In this document: piece after piece, positions 9,822 through 18,337 of the stretch
How the letters are laid out: each line of letters opens with the position of its first letter
How positions within the stretch are numbered: the first letter of the stretch is position 1
Assembly (NCBI RefSeq): GCF_001267405.1
Contig: NZ_CP012369.1
Location: 522,001-586,000 of the forward strand
DNA: 64,000 nt
Reading direction: 5' to 3'
Source of the DNA: Moorella thermoacetica
GTDB taxonomy: Bacteria; Bacillota; DSM-521; Neomoorellales; Neomoorellaceae
The notes under the pieces: model-generated
Databases searched by the model: none
What the model was told of the DNA's origin: nothing
Seen by the model: the letters and a program-made list of their open reading frames with translations, nothing else
Position numbers and translations under genes: made by a program

Positions 9822-10826
9822 ATGATGATCAAACCATTGGCCGATATTTATGAAGTAAAACTCACCACCGGCAATAACGGTGAGGCGGCCAACATCTTTG
9901 GCCACCAGGATGAAAACCTGAAATTTATTGAGAGCCACACGCCGGCCCGGATTATCGCCCGGGGTAACGAAATAACCTTAAGCGGCGACCGGCGGGAAGT
10001 CCAGGTGCTGGAAAAGCTTTTCTGGCAACTAATAAAACTCGCCCGGGCGGGAACAACCATCAATACAGCAACCATCAACTACACCTGGAACCTGGTCCGC
10101 AGGCAGGACGGCAGCCAGGATCAGCCGGACCTGGCCCAGGCTCTGGGTGAAGTGATTTATGTTACCCCCCGGGGTAAGCAGATCCGGCCCAAGACCCTGG
10201 GACAATTGCGTTATATTCAGGCCATGCGCCGTTATGATATCGTCTTTGGTATCGGCCCGGCCGGTACCGGTAAAACCTACCTGGCAGTAGTTATGGCCGT
10301 CAATGCCCTGAGGGCGCGCAGCGTAGAAAGGATCATCCTGGCCCGACCGGCAGTAGAAGCGGGAGAGAAGCTGGGCTTCCTCCCCGGCGACCTGCAGGAA
10401 AAGGTCAATCCCTACCTGCGCCCCCTTTATGACGGCCTTTATGACGTTTTAGGACTGGAAACGGCACAAAAGTATATGGAAAAAAATATTATAGAAGTAG
10501 CGCCCCTGGCCTATATGCGGGGACGGACCCTGGACGACGCCTTTATCATCCTGGATGAGGCCCAGAATACTACTTCCGAACAAATGAAAATGTTCCTGAC
10601 CAGGATCGGCTTCGGCTCCAGGGCGGTAATCACCGGCGATATCACCCAGGTGGATCTGCCCCGGGAGACAACCTCCGGCCTGGTGGAAGTCCAGAGGATT
10701 TTAAAGGGCATTGAAGGCATTGCCATCGAGTATTTAACGGAAGCCGATGTGGTTCGGCATCCCCTGGTCCAGGAGATCATCAAGGCCTACGAGAGGAGTG
10801 ACCAGATGTGCCATGGCAGCGGTTAG
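9822..10826 (+). CDS. PhoH-like ATPase
   Basis: PhoH/PhoL family protein of 334 residues. A short N-terminal KH-like domain precedes an ATPase domain with Walker A GPAGTGKT, Walker B FIILDEAQN and the family motifs ARPAVEAGEKLGFLPGD and VITGDITQVDLP. The exact role is unsettled; PhoH proteins are linked to RNA metabolism and ribosome maturation, and the neighbouring ybeY fits that. The start is one of two consecutive ATG codons at 9822 and 9825, both close to AGGGGAG. The end overlaps the next gene by 19 bases. Confidence 0.92.
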   Translation: MMIKPLADIYEVKLTTGNNGEAANIFGHQDENLKFIESHTPARIIARGNEITLSGDRREVQVLEKLFWQLIKLARAGTTINTATINYTWNLVRRQDGSQDQPDLAQALGEVIYVTPRGKQIRPKTLGQLRYIQAMRRYDIVFGIGPAGTGKTYLAVVMAVNALRARSVERIILARPAVEAGEKLGFLPGDLQEKVNPYLRPLYDGLYDVLGLETAQKYMEKNIIEVAPLAYMRGRTLDDAFIILDEAQNTTSEQMKMFLTRIGFGSRAVITGDITQVDLPRETTSGLVEVQRILKGIEGIAIEYLTEADVVRHPLVQEIIKAYERSDQMCHGSG

Positions 10827-12976
10827 AGACGCTGCTGCACCCGCTGCTGGCCCGGCTCGGCCCCAGGTTTCTTACCCGGCGGGCCGTCTGGGGGATGGCC
10901 CTGTTTGTCATAGCCGTGGCCATTATGGCCCTTGATTTCCTTCCCCAAAAACTCGATCTCACAGTTGGTCAACCCAGCCCCAGGGACTTTAAAGCTCCCC
11001 AGGGCATTGTTTATGAAAGCGAGGTTTTAACCCAGAAGGCCCGGGAGGAAGCGGCCCGGCAGGTAGCACCGGTTTACCGGGTGGATAATACGGTGGTCGC
11101 CTCCCTTACCGGCCAGGTAGATAGTATTTTCCAGTCAATCAGGGAAATTAATAATAGTACCGGCGATGCTAACGAGCGCGTGGCCCGTTTAAAAGAGCGC
11201 CTGAACCAGTTCAAGCTGACGCCGGCAATTATCCAGGCCCTGGCCACAGCCGATAGCGGCACCATCAATAACCTGGCAACTGCTACAAAGAGCATTATCA
11301 ACCAGGTGATGGGCGAAGCCGTCCCCCAGGACGCTTTAAATACCGCCAGGGATAAAATGCTGGCGGCAGTTGAGACTTCGGGCATTGACGCCCGGTACCG
11401 GCCCCTGGTGGCAGCCCTGTTGAGGGAGCTCGACTTAAAACCCAACTTGATTTACGACGTTGCCGCTACCATGCAGAAACAGGAAAAGGCCCGGGCCGAG
11501 GTAGTTCCGGTGCAGGTGACCATCCGCCAGGGGGAAAAGATCGTTAGCGACGGCGAACTGGTGACGGCGGAGGATATTGAAGCCCTGCAGAAGCTCGGCC
11601 GGCTGCGCACCGGCACCTCGTGGGGAGGCTTTATAGGGCTGATTCTCTTTCAGGGTATCCTGGTAGCCCTCATGCTCCTTTATTTACGCTTTTTTAAACC
11701 GGATATCTATGGTGATAACCACCTCTTACTTCTACTCGGCCTTTTGTGGTTGATTTTTCTTGTTTTCTCCCGGGGCGTAGTGGCCATCAGCCTGGGGGGG
11801 CGGCCCGACCTGGCCCGGCTGGTAGGTTACCTCATGCCCGTTGCAGCCGGTTCCATGCTGGTGGCCATCCTCCTGGACGCCCAGGTGGCGGTCATCTTTA
11901 CTGTTTTTCTGGGCCTGGAGGCCGGCATTATTAGCGGCAACTACTACCAGTTTGCGGCGGCCGGATTCATCAGCGGCCTGACGGGGATTTACTGTGTGGC
12001 CCATTTAAGCCACCGCTCCGACCTGGCCCGGTCAAGCCTGTTTTTAATGCTGGCCAATCTCTTGAGCGTGGTCGCCCTGGGTTTGATGCTTAAAGATACC
12101 CTTTTCCAGCTCAGCATCGCCGCCGGCCTGGCCCTGGCCAATGGTCTCCTTTCGACGGTGTTGACCATCGGCTTTTTACCCTTCCTGGAAAATAGCTTTG
12201 GCATCACTACGGCCGTCAAACTCCTGGAGCTGTCCGATCCCAACCATCCCCTGCTAAAGAGGCTCCTCCTGGAGGCACCGGGCACCTACCACCACAGCAT
12301 CCTGGTCGGGAATCTCGCCGAGGCAGCAGCCAACGCCGTGGGAGCCGACTCCCTTCTGGCGCGGGTAGGGGCCTACTATCACGACATCGGCAAGTTGAAA
12401 CGGCCCTATTTCTTTATCGAAAACCAGGTCACCCCGGAAAACCCCCATGACCGCCTGGCGCCGACCCTGAGCACCCTGATTATTTCCTGCCACGTGAAGG
12501 ACGGCCTGGAAATGGCCCGGGAGTTCCACCTGCCCCGGGTAATCCAGGACATCATCGCCCAGCACCACGGGGCCACCCTGATGTCTTACTTTTACCATAA
12601 GGCCTGTGAAAACAGCCGGGATGAAAAAGAGGTGGCGGCTGACGATTTTCGTTATGAGGGACCCAAGCCCCAGAGCAAAGAGGCAGCCATTGTCATGCTG
12701 GCCGATAGCGTGGAGGCCGGTATCCGTTCCCTGCCTAAAGCCACTCCCGGCCGGATGGAAGGTTTTATCCGTAAAATCATCAAGGAAAAACTGGAAGATA
12801 ACCAGCTGGAGGCCAGCGACCTAACCTTCAGGGAACTGACAGTAATCGCCGAAGCCTTCATGCGGGTTTTAAACGGCATTTTCCACACACGGGTGGAATA
12901 CCCGGAGGTGGTCGTCAAGGAGATAGAAAGGAGAAAAAACCGTAATGGAGTGCTCCATAAACAATCAGCAGGCTGA
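10808..12976 (+). CDS. 7TM-HD domain cyclic-di-AMP phosphodiesterase (PgpH/YqfF family)
   Basis: Membrane HD-domain protein of 722 residues. A leading membrane segment is followed by a large extracellular 7TMR-HDED domain (about residues 60-270), seven membrane helices (about 280-470) and a cytoplasmic HD domain with YYHDIGKLKRPYFF and HHGATLMSYF. PgpH homologues degrade cyclic di-AMP. It starts at GTG 10808, nine bases after AGGAG, overlapping phoH. The neighbours phoH and ybeY match the order in other Firmicutes. Confidence 0.93.
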   Translation: MPWQRLETLLHPLLARLGPRFLTRRAVWGMALFVIAVAIMALDFLPQKLDLTVGQPSPRDFKAPQGIVYESEVLTQKAREEAARQVAPVYRVDNTVVASLTGQVDSIFQSIREINNSTGDANERVARLKERLNQFKLTPAIIQALATADSGTINNLATATKSIINQVMGEAVPQDALNTARDKMLAAVETSGIDARYRPLVAALLRELDLKPNLIYDVAATMQKQEKARAEVVPVQVTIRQGEKIVSDGELVTAEDIEALQKLGRLRTGTSWGGFIGLILFQGILVALMLLYLRFFKPDIYGDNHLLLLLGLLWLIFLVFSRGVVAISLGGRPDLARLVGYLMPVAAGSMLVAILLDAQVAVIFTVFLGLEAGIISGNYYQFAAAGFISGLTGIYCVAHLSHRSDLARSSLFLMLANLLSVVALGLMLKDTLFQLSIAAGLALANGLLSTVLTIGFLPFLENSFGITTAVKLLELSDPNHPLLKRLLLEAPGTYHHSILVGNLAEAAANAVGADSLLARVGAYYHDIGKLKRPYFFIENQVTPENPHDRLAPTLSTLIISCHVKDGLEMAREFHLPRVIQDIIAQHHGATLMSYFYHKACENSRDEKEVAADDFRYEGPKPQSKEAAIVMLADSVEAGIRSLPKATPGRMEGFIRKIIKEKLEDNQLEASDLTFRELTVIAEAFMRVLNGIFHTRVEYPEVVVKEIERRKNRNGVLHKQSAG

Positions 12977-13415
12977 TTACCCTGTGGGCGAGGAACTGCT
13001 CTCCACCCTGAACCGGGTGCTGCAGGCCGCCGCCGCCGCTGAAGGGGTGGCAGGGGAAGCCGAGGTAAGCCTGACCCTGGTGGATGATGCGGCCATAAAG
13101 GAGCTCAACCGCACCTACCGGGGGGTGGACGCCCCTACGGACGTCCTTTCCTTTGCCCTCGAAGAGAAGGGCCCTGATGAGCCCGCCTACGCTGACCCCG
13201 GGGGGGACAAGCTCCTGGGGGACATCATTATCTCCGTACCCACGGCAGTCCGTCAGGCCGGGGAATACGGCCACTCCCTGGCCCGGGAACTGGCCTTCCT
13301 GGCCGTCCACGGTTTCCTGCATCTCCTGGGCTACGACCACGACACGGCAGCAGGGGCGGCGGATATGGAGGCGCGCCAGGAGGCCATCCTGGCCGGGGTA
13401 GGGCTGAGGCGTTAA
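12945..13415 (+). CDS. ybeY: Endoribonuclease YbeY (rRNA maturation factor)
   Basis: Zinc-dependent single-strand endoribonuclease that acts in 16S rRNA maturation and ribosome quality control. 156 residues; the metal-binding motif HGFLHLLGYDH is present near the C-terminus and PTDVLSFAL in the middle. It overlaps the preceding gene by 32 bases and the next one by one base, so translation is probably coupled along phoH-yqfF-ybeY-dgkA. Confidence 0.95.
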   Translation: MECSINNQQADYPVGEELLSTLNRVLQAAAAAEGVAGEAEVSLTLVDDAAIKELNRTYRGVDAPTDVLSFALEEKGPDEPAYADPGGDKLLGDIIISVPTAVRQAGEYGHSLARELAFLAVHGFLHLLGYDHDTAAGAADMEARQEAILAGVGLRR

Positions 13416-13756
13416 TGCTGGCCAAATTTCGGGCGGCCGGGGCCGGGATTGTCTACTGCCTGCGGACGCAAATCAATATGGCCGTCCACCTGCTGGCCGC
13501 CATGGTGGTCATCGGGGCGGGCTGGTACTTCCGGATCGCGGCCTGGGAATGGGTGGCCCTTACTATAACTATCACCATGGTCCTGGCGGCCGAAGCCTTG
13601 AACACAGCAGTGGAAGTTACCGTGAATCTCTATACGAAGCAGTATCATCCCCTGGCGCGGATCGCCAAGGATGTAGCCGCCGGGGCCGTCCTGATTACGG
13701 CCCTGGGGGCGGTAGCTGTAGGCTACCTTATCTTTGGACCCCGCCTGGGCTTTTAG
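13415..13756 (+). CDS. dgkA: Diacylglycerol/undecaprenol kinase (DgkA family)
   Basis: Small integral membrane kinase of 113 residues with three predicted membrane helices. The family signature AAEALNTAVEVTVNL lies before KDVAAGAVLI. Gram-positive members mostly phosphorylate undecaprenol and so recycle the lipid carrier of cell-wall synthesis; which substrate is used here cannot be read from the sequence. ATG 13415 overlaps the ybeY stop. Confidence 0.93.
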   Translation: MLAKFRAAGAGIVYCLRTQINMAVHLLAAMVVIGAGWYFRIAAWEWVALTITITMVLAAEALNTAVEVTVNLYTKQYHPLARIAKDVAAGAVLITALGAVAVGYLIFGPRLGF

Positions 13757-13767
13757 GAGGCTTTCTT

Positions 13768-14457
13768 TTGCGCCGTTTACGCCGTTTCTTTCTCACCGGT
13801 ATTATAGTAACCATGCCGGCGGCAGCGACCATCTACGCCCTGTGGCTGGTCTTCAGTTTCCTCGATCAGCTGGCCGGACAGGCCGTAGGCCTGTTCCTGG
13901 GCCGGCGGGTCCCGGGCCTGGGCCTGGCCTTGACATTGGCCGTGGTTTTAATAGCCGGCTTCCTGGCCACCAACTTTATCGGCCGCTTCTTCCTGAACCT
14001 CTGGGACGAGGTTATGTACCGCATTCCCCTGGTCAACTCTATCTACCGGACCGTCAAGCAACTGGTAGAGGCCATCTGGCGGGACGATAAAAAGGCCTTT
14101 CAACATGTAGTTATGGTCGAGTATCCCCGCCGGGGTATTTATTCCCTGGGCTTCCTTACCGGTCCGGCCCCGGCCGAGGCCAGCATGCGGGCCGCCAGCG
14201 ACCTGGTCAATGTTTTCGTCCCCACCACACCCAACCCCACCTCCGGCTTTTTGCTCCTGGTCCCCCGGGAGGAGGTTATTCCCCTGGAGATGCCGGTAGA
14301 AGACGGTTTAAAGCTTATCATTTCTGCCGGGGTGGTCGGCCCGGCGGGTAGGACAGCCAGCGGGGGCGCAGGCTGGGGCCGGCTTCTACAAGGACTGACC
14401 GCCAATGGTACGATAAACAACCCCGGTTGGAGGAGAAGCCGGAATACCGCCGAGTAA
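13768..14457 (+). CDS. DUF502 family membrane protein
   Basis: 229-residue protein with two predicted N-terminal membrane helices (about residues 8-30 and 48-70) and a soluble domain containing RIPLVNSIYRTVKQLVE and VFVPTTPNPTSGFLL, typical of DUF502. No biochemical function is known. It starts at TTG 13768, seven bases after TAGGAGG. An in-frame extension upstream inside dgkA has no family similarity and was not used. Its last 72 bases overlap the end of the convergent Nudix gene. Confidence 0.88.
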   Translation: MRRLRRFFLTGIIVTMPAAATIYALWLVFSFLDQLAGQAVGLFLGRRVPGLGLALTLAVVLIAGFLATNFIGRFFLNLWDEVMYRIPLVNSIYRTVKQLVEAIWRDDKKAFQHVVMVEYPRRGIYSLGFLTGPAPAEASMRAASDLVNVFVPTTPNPTSGFLLLVPREEVIPLEMPVEDGLKLIISAGVVGPAGRTASGGAGWGRLLQGLTANGTINNPGWRRSRNTAE

Positions 14458-14874
14458 ACCCCACTCTGCCAGGAGTTCTTTCAACCCGGAGGTGAGGGGA
14501 TAGTCAGCTATTTTCGGTAGAGGCACCCAGCAGGCAGCGGTAGCGTCGTCGGCCGGATTCAGGCTGCCGCCCCGGTACTCGGCCCAGAAGTCGATCAGGA
14601 CATAGTGGTATTTTACCCGGCCCCTGTTGTCGGTATAAATGCTGTCCAGGACAGCGATGGGCGGGCCGGCGGCTATAATAAGGCCGCACTCCTCATAAAC
14701 CTCTCGTTCAACGGCCCGGGGCAGGGTTTCCCCGGTTTCCTGGGCACCGCCGGGCAGGCTCCAGAGCCCCGGGGACGGCGGCTTCCCCCGCCGCACCAGT
14801 AACAATTTTTCTTCCCTGACAACTACCGCCCCTACCCCCACCAGCGGTTGAGACGGGTAGCACCGTTTCTCCAT
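14386..14874 (-). CDS. Nudix hydrolase (ADP-ribose pyrophosphatase-like)
   Basis: Mg-dependent pyrophosphohydrolase of 162 residues. The Nudix box is complete: GGAQETGETLPRAVEREVYEE followed by CG, fitting GX5EX7REUXEEXGU. The MEKRCYPSQPLVGVGAVVV start resembles ADP-ribose pyrophosphatase-type members, but the substrate cannot be fixed. It is the only gene on the minus strand between hrcA and the sugar operon and overlaps the end of DUF502 tail to tail. The start at 14874 follows a GGGGTGA site; a longer frame has no family similarity. Confidence 0.87.
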   Translation of the reverse strand: MEKRCYPSQPLVGVGAVVVREEKLLLVRRGKPPSPGLWSLPGGAQETGETLPRAVEREVYEECGLIIAAGPPIAVLDSIYTDNRGRVKYHYVLIDFWAEYRGGSLNPADDATAACWVPLPKIADYPLTSGLKELLAEWGLLGGIPASPPTGVVYRTIGGQSL

Positions 14875-14941
14875 ACTTTCACCCCGCCTTTCGTCTTTTT
14901 CTCCCAGTTTAGCATTTCTTACCGGTACGGCCAAGAAAACT

Positions 14942-14970
14942 TTGCTTGTTGCCCCTGACAATGGTAAAAT
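14942..14970 (+). promoter_or_regulatory. Probable promoter of cdd-era
   Basis: TTGCTT (14942-14947), 17 bp, TAAAAT (14965-14970), just upstream of cdd. A separate promoter is expected here because the opposing Nudix gene separates cdd from the upstream operon. Confidence 0.6.
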
Positions 14971-14988
14971 TAAAGCAGGGATTGCCAC

Positions 14989-15378
14989 ATGAAATATGAC
15001 CTGCAGGATTTAATTGCCATGGCGGCGGCCGCCAGGGATAAAGCCTATGCGCCCTATTCCCACTTCCGGGTAGGCGCCGCCCTCCTCACGGCCGGGGGTA
15101 GAGTCTATACCGGCTGTAACATCGAAAACGCCTCTTACGGCCTGACCGTCTGCGCCGAGCGGGTAGCCCTGTTCCAGGCGGTAGCCGCCGGCGAACGGGA
15201 GTTTACCGCCCTGGCGGTCGTCGGCGGTGACCTGGAGGCCTGCTTTCCCTGCGGTGCCTGCCGTCAGGTCCTGGCCGAGTTTGCCCCCGACCTGGAGGTT
15301 ATCACCGGCCGTCCCGGGGGCTCTATCCACCGGCGGCGTTTAAAAGAACTCTTACCGGATACTTTTACCTTGAAATGA
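14989..15378 (+). CDS. cdd: Cytidine deaminase
   Basis: Zinc enzyme of pyrimidine salvage that converts cytidine and deoxycytidine to uridine and deoxyuridine. 129 residues with the catalytic motif CAERVALF and the second zinc motif PCGACRQVL, plus the substrate-binding NIENASYG. Its length is normal for the homotetrameric type. It lies 12 bases upstream of era, a conserved pairing in Firmicutes. Confidence 0.96.
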   Translation: MKYDLQDLIAMAAAARDKAYAPYSHFRVGAALLTAGGRVYTGCNIENASYGLTVCAERVALFQAVAAGEREFTALAVVGGDLEACFPCGACRQVLAEFAPDLEVITGRPGGSIHRRRLKELLPDTFTLK

Positions 15379-15390
15379 GGTGCACGTTCC

Positions 15391-16296
15391 TTGGCCGAAG
15401 CTTACCGTTCCGGCTTTGCCGGGCTCATCGGCCGGCCCAACGCCGGTAAATCCACCCTCCTCAACCGGCTGGTAGGTCGTAAAGTGGCCATTATGTCCGA
15501 TAAGCCCCAGACGACCCGCAACAAGATCCTGGGGGTCCTGACTGCAACCGCGTATCAAATAGTCTTTCTGGATACCCCCGGCATCCACAAACCCCGGCAT
15601 CAGCTGGGTGAGTACATGGTAGCCGTAGCCCGGAACACCCTGGCCGAGGTTGACGTCGTCCTTTATGTCGTCGACGCGGCGGAAGAACCCGGCGCCGGGG
15701 AGGAGTATATCATCTCCCGGTTAAAGGAAGTTGACGTGCCAGTAATCCTGATCCTCAATAAAATGGATCTGGTAGCGGGGGAGACCCTCATCCGGCGGGA
15801 GGAATTCTTCCGCGCCCGCCTGGATGTGGCCGCCGTCCGCGCCGTATCGGCCCTGGTGGGCACCAACCTGGACACCCTGCCGGATCTTATCAGTACCTAC
15901 CTGCCCCCGGGCCCCCAGTATTACCCGCCGGATATGGTTACCGATCAGCCGGAGAAATTCGTCATGGCAGAACTCATCCGGGAGCAGGTCCTCCGGGCTA
16001 CCCGGGAAGAGGTGCCCCACGCGGTGGCCGTGGTAGTGGAGGAGATAGCCGAACGCCCCAACGACTACCTCTACGTCGACGCCGTAATCTACGTGGAGCG
16101 GGATTCCCAGAAGGGGATCATCATCGGCGAAGGCGGACAGAGATTGAAGGAAATCGGCAGTCAGGCCCGCCGGGAAATGGAGGCCCTCCTGGGCAATAAG
16201 ATTTTTTTAAATTTGAGGGTCCGCGTGAAGAAGAACTGGCGCCAGCAGGAGCTTACCCTGAGGCAACTGGGTTACGACCGCCGCCATATCCAGTAG
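15391..16296 (+). CDS. era: GTPase Era
   Basis: Essential GTPase that binds the 3' end of 16S rRNA during 30S assembly. 301 residues: G1 GRPNAGKSTLLN, G3 DTPGIHKPRHQLGEYM, G4 NKMD, and a C-terminal KH domain with GEGGQRLKEIGSQAR. It starts at TTG 15391 behind TGAGGTG. The gene order cdd-era-yqzL-recO is the standard Firmicute arrangement. Confidence 0.97.
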   Translation: MAEAYRSGFAGLIGRPNAGKSTLLNRLVGRKVAIMSDKPQTTRNKILGVLTATAYQIVFLDTPGIHKPRHQLGEYMVAVARNTLAEVDVVLYVVDAAEEPGAGEEYIISRLKEVDVPVILILNKMDLVAGETLIRREEFFRARLDVAAVRAVSALVGTNLDTLPDLISTYLPPGPQYYPPDMVTDQPEKFVMAELIREQVLRATREEVPHAVAVVVEEIAERPNDYLYVDAVIYVERDSQKGIIIGEGGQRLKEIGSQARREMEALLGNKIFLNLRVRVKKNWRQQELTLRQLGYDRRHIQ

Positions 16297-16373
16297 AACA
16301 CCAGTATAGGGCTTTGCTTTTGGGTCCAGGATAACTAATACCCGGCAGGAGAAATTCAGAAAGGATGACTCCC

Positions 16374-16529
16374 ATGGAAATAAGCGAAGCCTGGTGGCAA
16401 TTGTTTACCCTGACGGGAAGTATCGAGGCTTACCTTCTCTACCGTGATAGCTTGAATGCCGGCGGCTTCCCTCCGGTCTCCGGTGAGCTGGCCGCCGTCG
16501 GCGAACAGCCAGGTACCAGTGACAAGTAA
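16374..16529 (+). CDS. YqzL family small protein
   Basis: 51-residue product starting MEISEAWWQLFTLTGSIEAY. The WWQLFTLTGSIEAYLLY core matches the YqzL family, which is encoded between era and recO in many spore formers and has no assigned function. AAAGGA at 16360-16365 lies eight bases before the ATG. Confidence 0.78.
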   Translation: MEISEAWWQLFTLTGSIEAYLLYRDSLNAGGFPPVSGELAAVGEQPGTSDK

Positions 16530-16596
16530 GACTGGATAGACTTCTGCCGGCGCCCGACTCTTCCAGGATCACAACCGGAAAAAGGTGGAGATACCA

Positions 16597-17400
16597 ATGC
16601 CGGGACTATTCCAGGCTGAGGGTATTGTTTTAAAAAGCCGTGACTACCAGGAAACCGACCAGTTGCTGACCATCCTCACCCGCACCCACGGCAAGCTGGA
16701 AGCCATTGTCAAGGGGGTGCGCAAACCCCGCAGCAGCCTGCGCAGCGGTACCCAGCAGCTCTGCCGATCCCGTTTTTTATTTTATGCCGGCAAGAGTCTG
16801 GCCACCGTCACCCAGTGCGAGGTCCAGGAGATCTATGGTCCCCTGCGCCAGGATTTAAAGCGCCTGGCCTACGCCTATTACCTGGTCGAGATCGCTGACG
16901 GCGTGGTTATGCCCGGTCAGGTGAACCAGGCCATGTACCTCCTCCTGCAGCAGGGCCTGGAAGCCCTGGGGGAACTGGAACCGGCCCTGGTGGCCCGGGC
17001 CTTTGAGGCCCGCACCCTGAAGCTCCTTGGCCTGGCCCCGCGCCTGGAGGCCTGTGCCCTGTGCCAGAGGGAGCTAAAAGGCAACGGGCGGGTGGCCATA
17101 GCTCCGGCCGCCGGCGGCGCCCTTTGCCCTGAATGTCGGGGCCACCAGGGGCGAGAGTACCTGGTATCCAGGGGAGGTGTAAAAACCTGGCAGCAGCTAA
17201 ACCGCTTGAACTGGAGCTACTTAAAAAGATTGCAGATTAACCCCATGTTGATGGGGGAGCTAGGGGAAGTTATGCCGGCGTTTTTGGAATACTATTTAGA
17301 CAGGAGACTGCGATCCCGTGCCTTTATCAACGAAATAGGAGGCGATAATATTGACGGACCTGGAAAAAATCGACCAGTTGCGCAAGCGCCTGGGACTTAG
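16597..17400 (+). CDS. recO: DNA repair protein RecO
   Basis: Recombination mediator that helps load RecA on SSB-coated DNA (RecFOR pathway). About 267 residues, with the N-terminal OB fold (EGIVLKSRDYQETDQLLTIL), a helical domain and a C4 zinc motif (CALC...CPEC). ATG 16597 follows GGTGGAG (16584-16590) by six bases, so the GTG inside that site is rejected. The tail runs 50 bases into the next gene. Confidence 0.94.
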   Translation: MPGLFQAEGIVLKSRDYQETDQLLTILTRTHGKLEAIVKGVRKPRSSLRSGTQQLCRSRFLFYAGKSLATVTQCEVQEIYGPLRQDLKRLAYAYYLVEIADGVVMPGQVNQAMYLLLQQGLEALGELEPALVARAFEARTLKLLGLAPRLEACALCQRELKGNGRVAIAPAAGGALCPECRGHQGREYLVSRGGVKTWQQLNRLNWSYLKRLQINPMLMGELGEVMPAFLEYYLDRRLRSRAFINEIGGDNIDGPGKNRPVAQAPGT

Positions 17401-17785
17401 CTACCGGGAAGCCAAAGAGGCCCTAGACCGGGCCGGTGGCGACCTGCTGGAAGCCCTGATCCAGTATGAGGAAGGGGTCAAGGAAGAAACCCAGGGCGCC
17501 CTGGGCAACTGGGGCAGCAAATTGATGGAACGGATCCGGAACATTCTGCACCAGGGCAATGTGACCAGGATCAAAATCAAAAAGGATGGCAAAACAGTCG
17601 CCGAGATCCCGGCCACTGCCGGCGCCCTGGGCATCCTGGGCGTCCTGGCCAGCAGCGAGCTGGCAGTCCTGGCGGGTTTGAGTACCGTGGCGGCCCTTTT
17701 CAACCGCTACACCCTGGAGGTAGAACGTCCCGACGGCCAGGTGGAAGAACATTCCCTGGCTTCGGATGAGCAAGTTGACAAGTAG
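17351..17785 (+). CDS. UBA-like helix plus DUF4342 protein
   Basis: 144-residue protein. Residues 1-40 form a UBA/TS-N-like three-helix bundle (KRLGLSYREAKEALDRAGGD), and the rest is DUF4342, with basic stretch RIKIKKDGKTVAEIP and a hydrophobic Ala/Leu-rich segment that may be membrane-associated. The function is unknown. It starts at TTG 17351 behind TAGGAGGCG and overlaps recO by 50 bases. A terminator follows, closing the era-recO operon. Confidence 0.82.
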   Translation: MTDLEKIDQLRKRLGLSYREAKEALDRAGGDLLEALIQYEEGVKEETQGALGNWGSKLMERIRNILHQGNVTRIKIKKDGKTVAEIPATAGALGILGVLASSELAVLAGLSTVAALFNRYTLEVERPDGQVEEHSLASDEQVDK

Positions 17786-17856
17786 CGGCTACTTTGTTAA
17801 ATTATTGTCATGTGAGGCTGGCCAGGGGCCGGCCGGTATGCTGTTACGGAGAGCAA

Positions 17857-17891
17857 GCTCCCGTCCCTGGCAGGGCGGGAGCCTCTTTTTT
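17857..17891 (+). terminator. Rho-independent terminator after the recO operon
   Basis: GCTCCCG-T-CCCTG pairs with CAGGGCGGGAGC (12 bp, one bulged T), followed by CTCTTTTTT. It isolates the following intergenic element and glyQS from recO. Confidence 0.88.
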
Positions 17892-17903
17892 AAGTAGCCG
17901 CCC

Positions 17904-18260
17904 ATGGGGGCTGGTGCCCCCGTCACGAATAATGAAGTGGGCTAAGTCAAGGGTCTGGATGGTACAGGCGGAGGGCGAATTGGTTCGAGGCGCTAGCAAA
18001 CTCAGCGAAGCCAAAGCGAGGCGGCGGTGAACGGGATGGGGATCGCAACGTGACTTCAGGAATGAGAAGTATCACACCCCGCTGTGAATGATCGAAGAGA
18101 TAAAGCCAAGCCACCCCCGCCGCCGAGCAAGGCTGAGCGTAAAGTTTGCTAGCCGAGAACCACCGGAGCCCGGAGCCTGTACCCCCAGACCCAAAGAAGC
18201 TGGAGTACAGCCCAACCAGCAATGATCACCATTTTTGGCAAAACCCTATTTTCGGAGGAG
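17904..18260 (+). ncRNA. Large structured intergenic element, candidate orphan HEARO/omega-like RNA (copy B)
   Basis: About 350 bases between the terminator and glyQ carry no convincing gene but strong folding potential. A hairpin GGGGGC/GCCCCC lies at 17906-17921. Then arms of about 80 bases (17951-18029 and 18112-18192) are imperfect reverse complements of each other and enclose a conserved-looking core. Shared pairs include GGGTCTGG/CCAGACCC, GGTACAGGC/GCCTGTACC, CGCTAGCAAACT/AGTTTGCTAGC and GGCGGCGG/CCGCCGCC. The structured part follows ATGA (17932-17935), the junction remembered for HEARO elements, whose RNA is the omega RNA of IscB. No iscB gene is nearby. The 3' end resembles the element upstream of rsmE. 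The HEARO assignment is from memory; the inverted structure is seen directly. Confidence 0.5.
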
Positions 18261-18275
18261 CTATAAAAAAATTAT

Positions 18276-18319
18276 GGGCTGGCAATTGTCTGCGGTCCGA
18301 GTGCAAACAATGCCAGCCC
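18276..18319 (+). promoter_or_regulatory. Stem-loop immediately upstream of glyQ
   Basis: GGGCTGGCA (18276-18284) pairs with TGCCAGCCC (18311-18319), extended by TTGT/ACAA. It ends a few bases before the AGAGGAAG ribosome-binding site of glyQ. There is no run of T after it and no T-box sequence, so it may affect translation or mRNA stability rather than terminate transcription. Confidence 0.5.
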
Positions 18320-18337
18320 GAGAGAGGAAGAACCCAC

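Noticed and set aside
13549-13767. Long N-terminal extension of the DUF502 protein
   Set aside because: It lies inside dgkA in another frame, while TAGGAGG plus TTG 13768 gives the normal family start.
17786-18337. T-box riboswitch upstream of glyQ
   Set aside because: The conserved T-box (AGGGTGGNACCGCG-like) and an antiterminator/terminator pair are absent.
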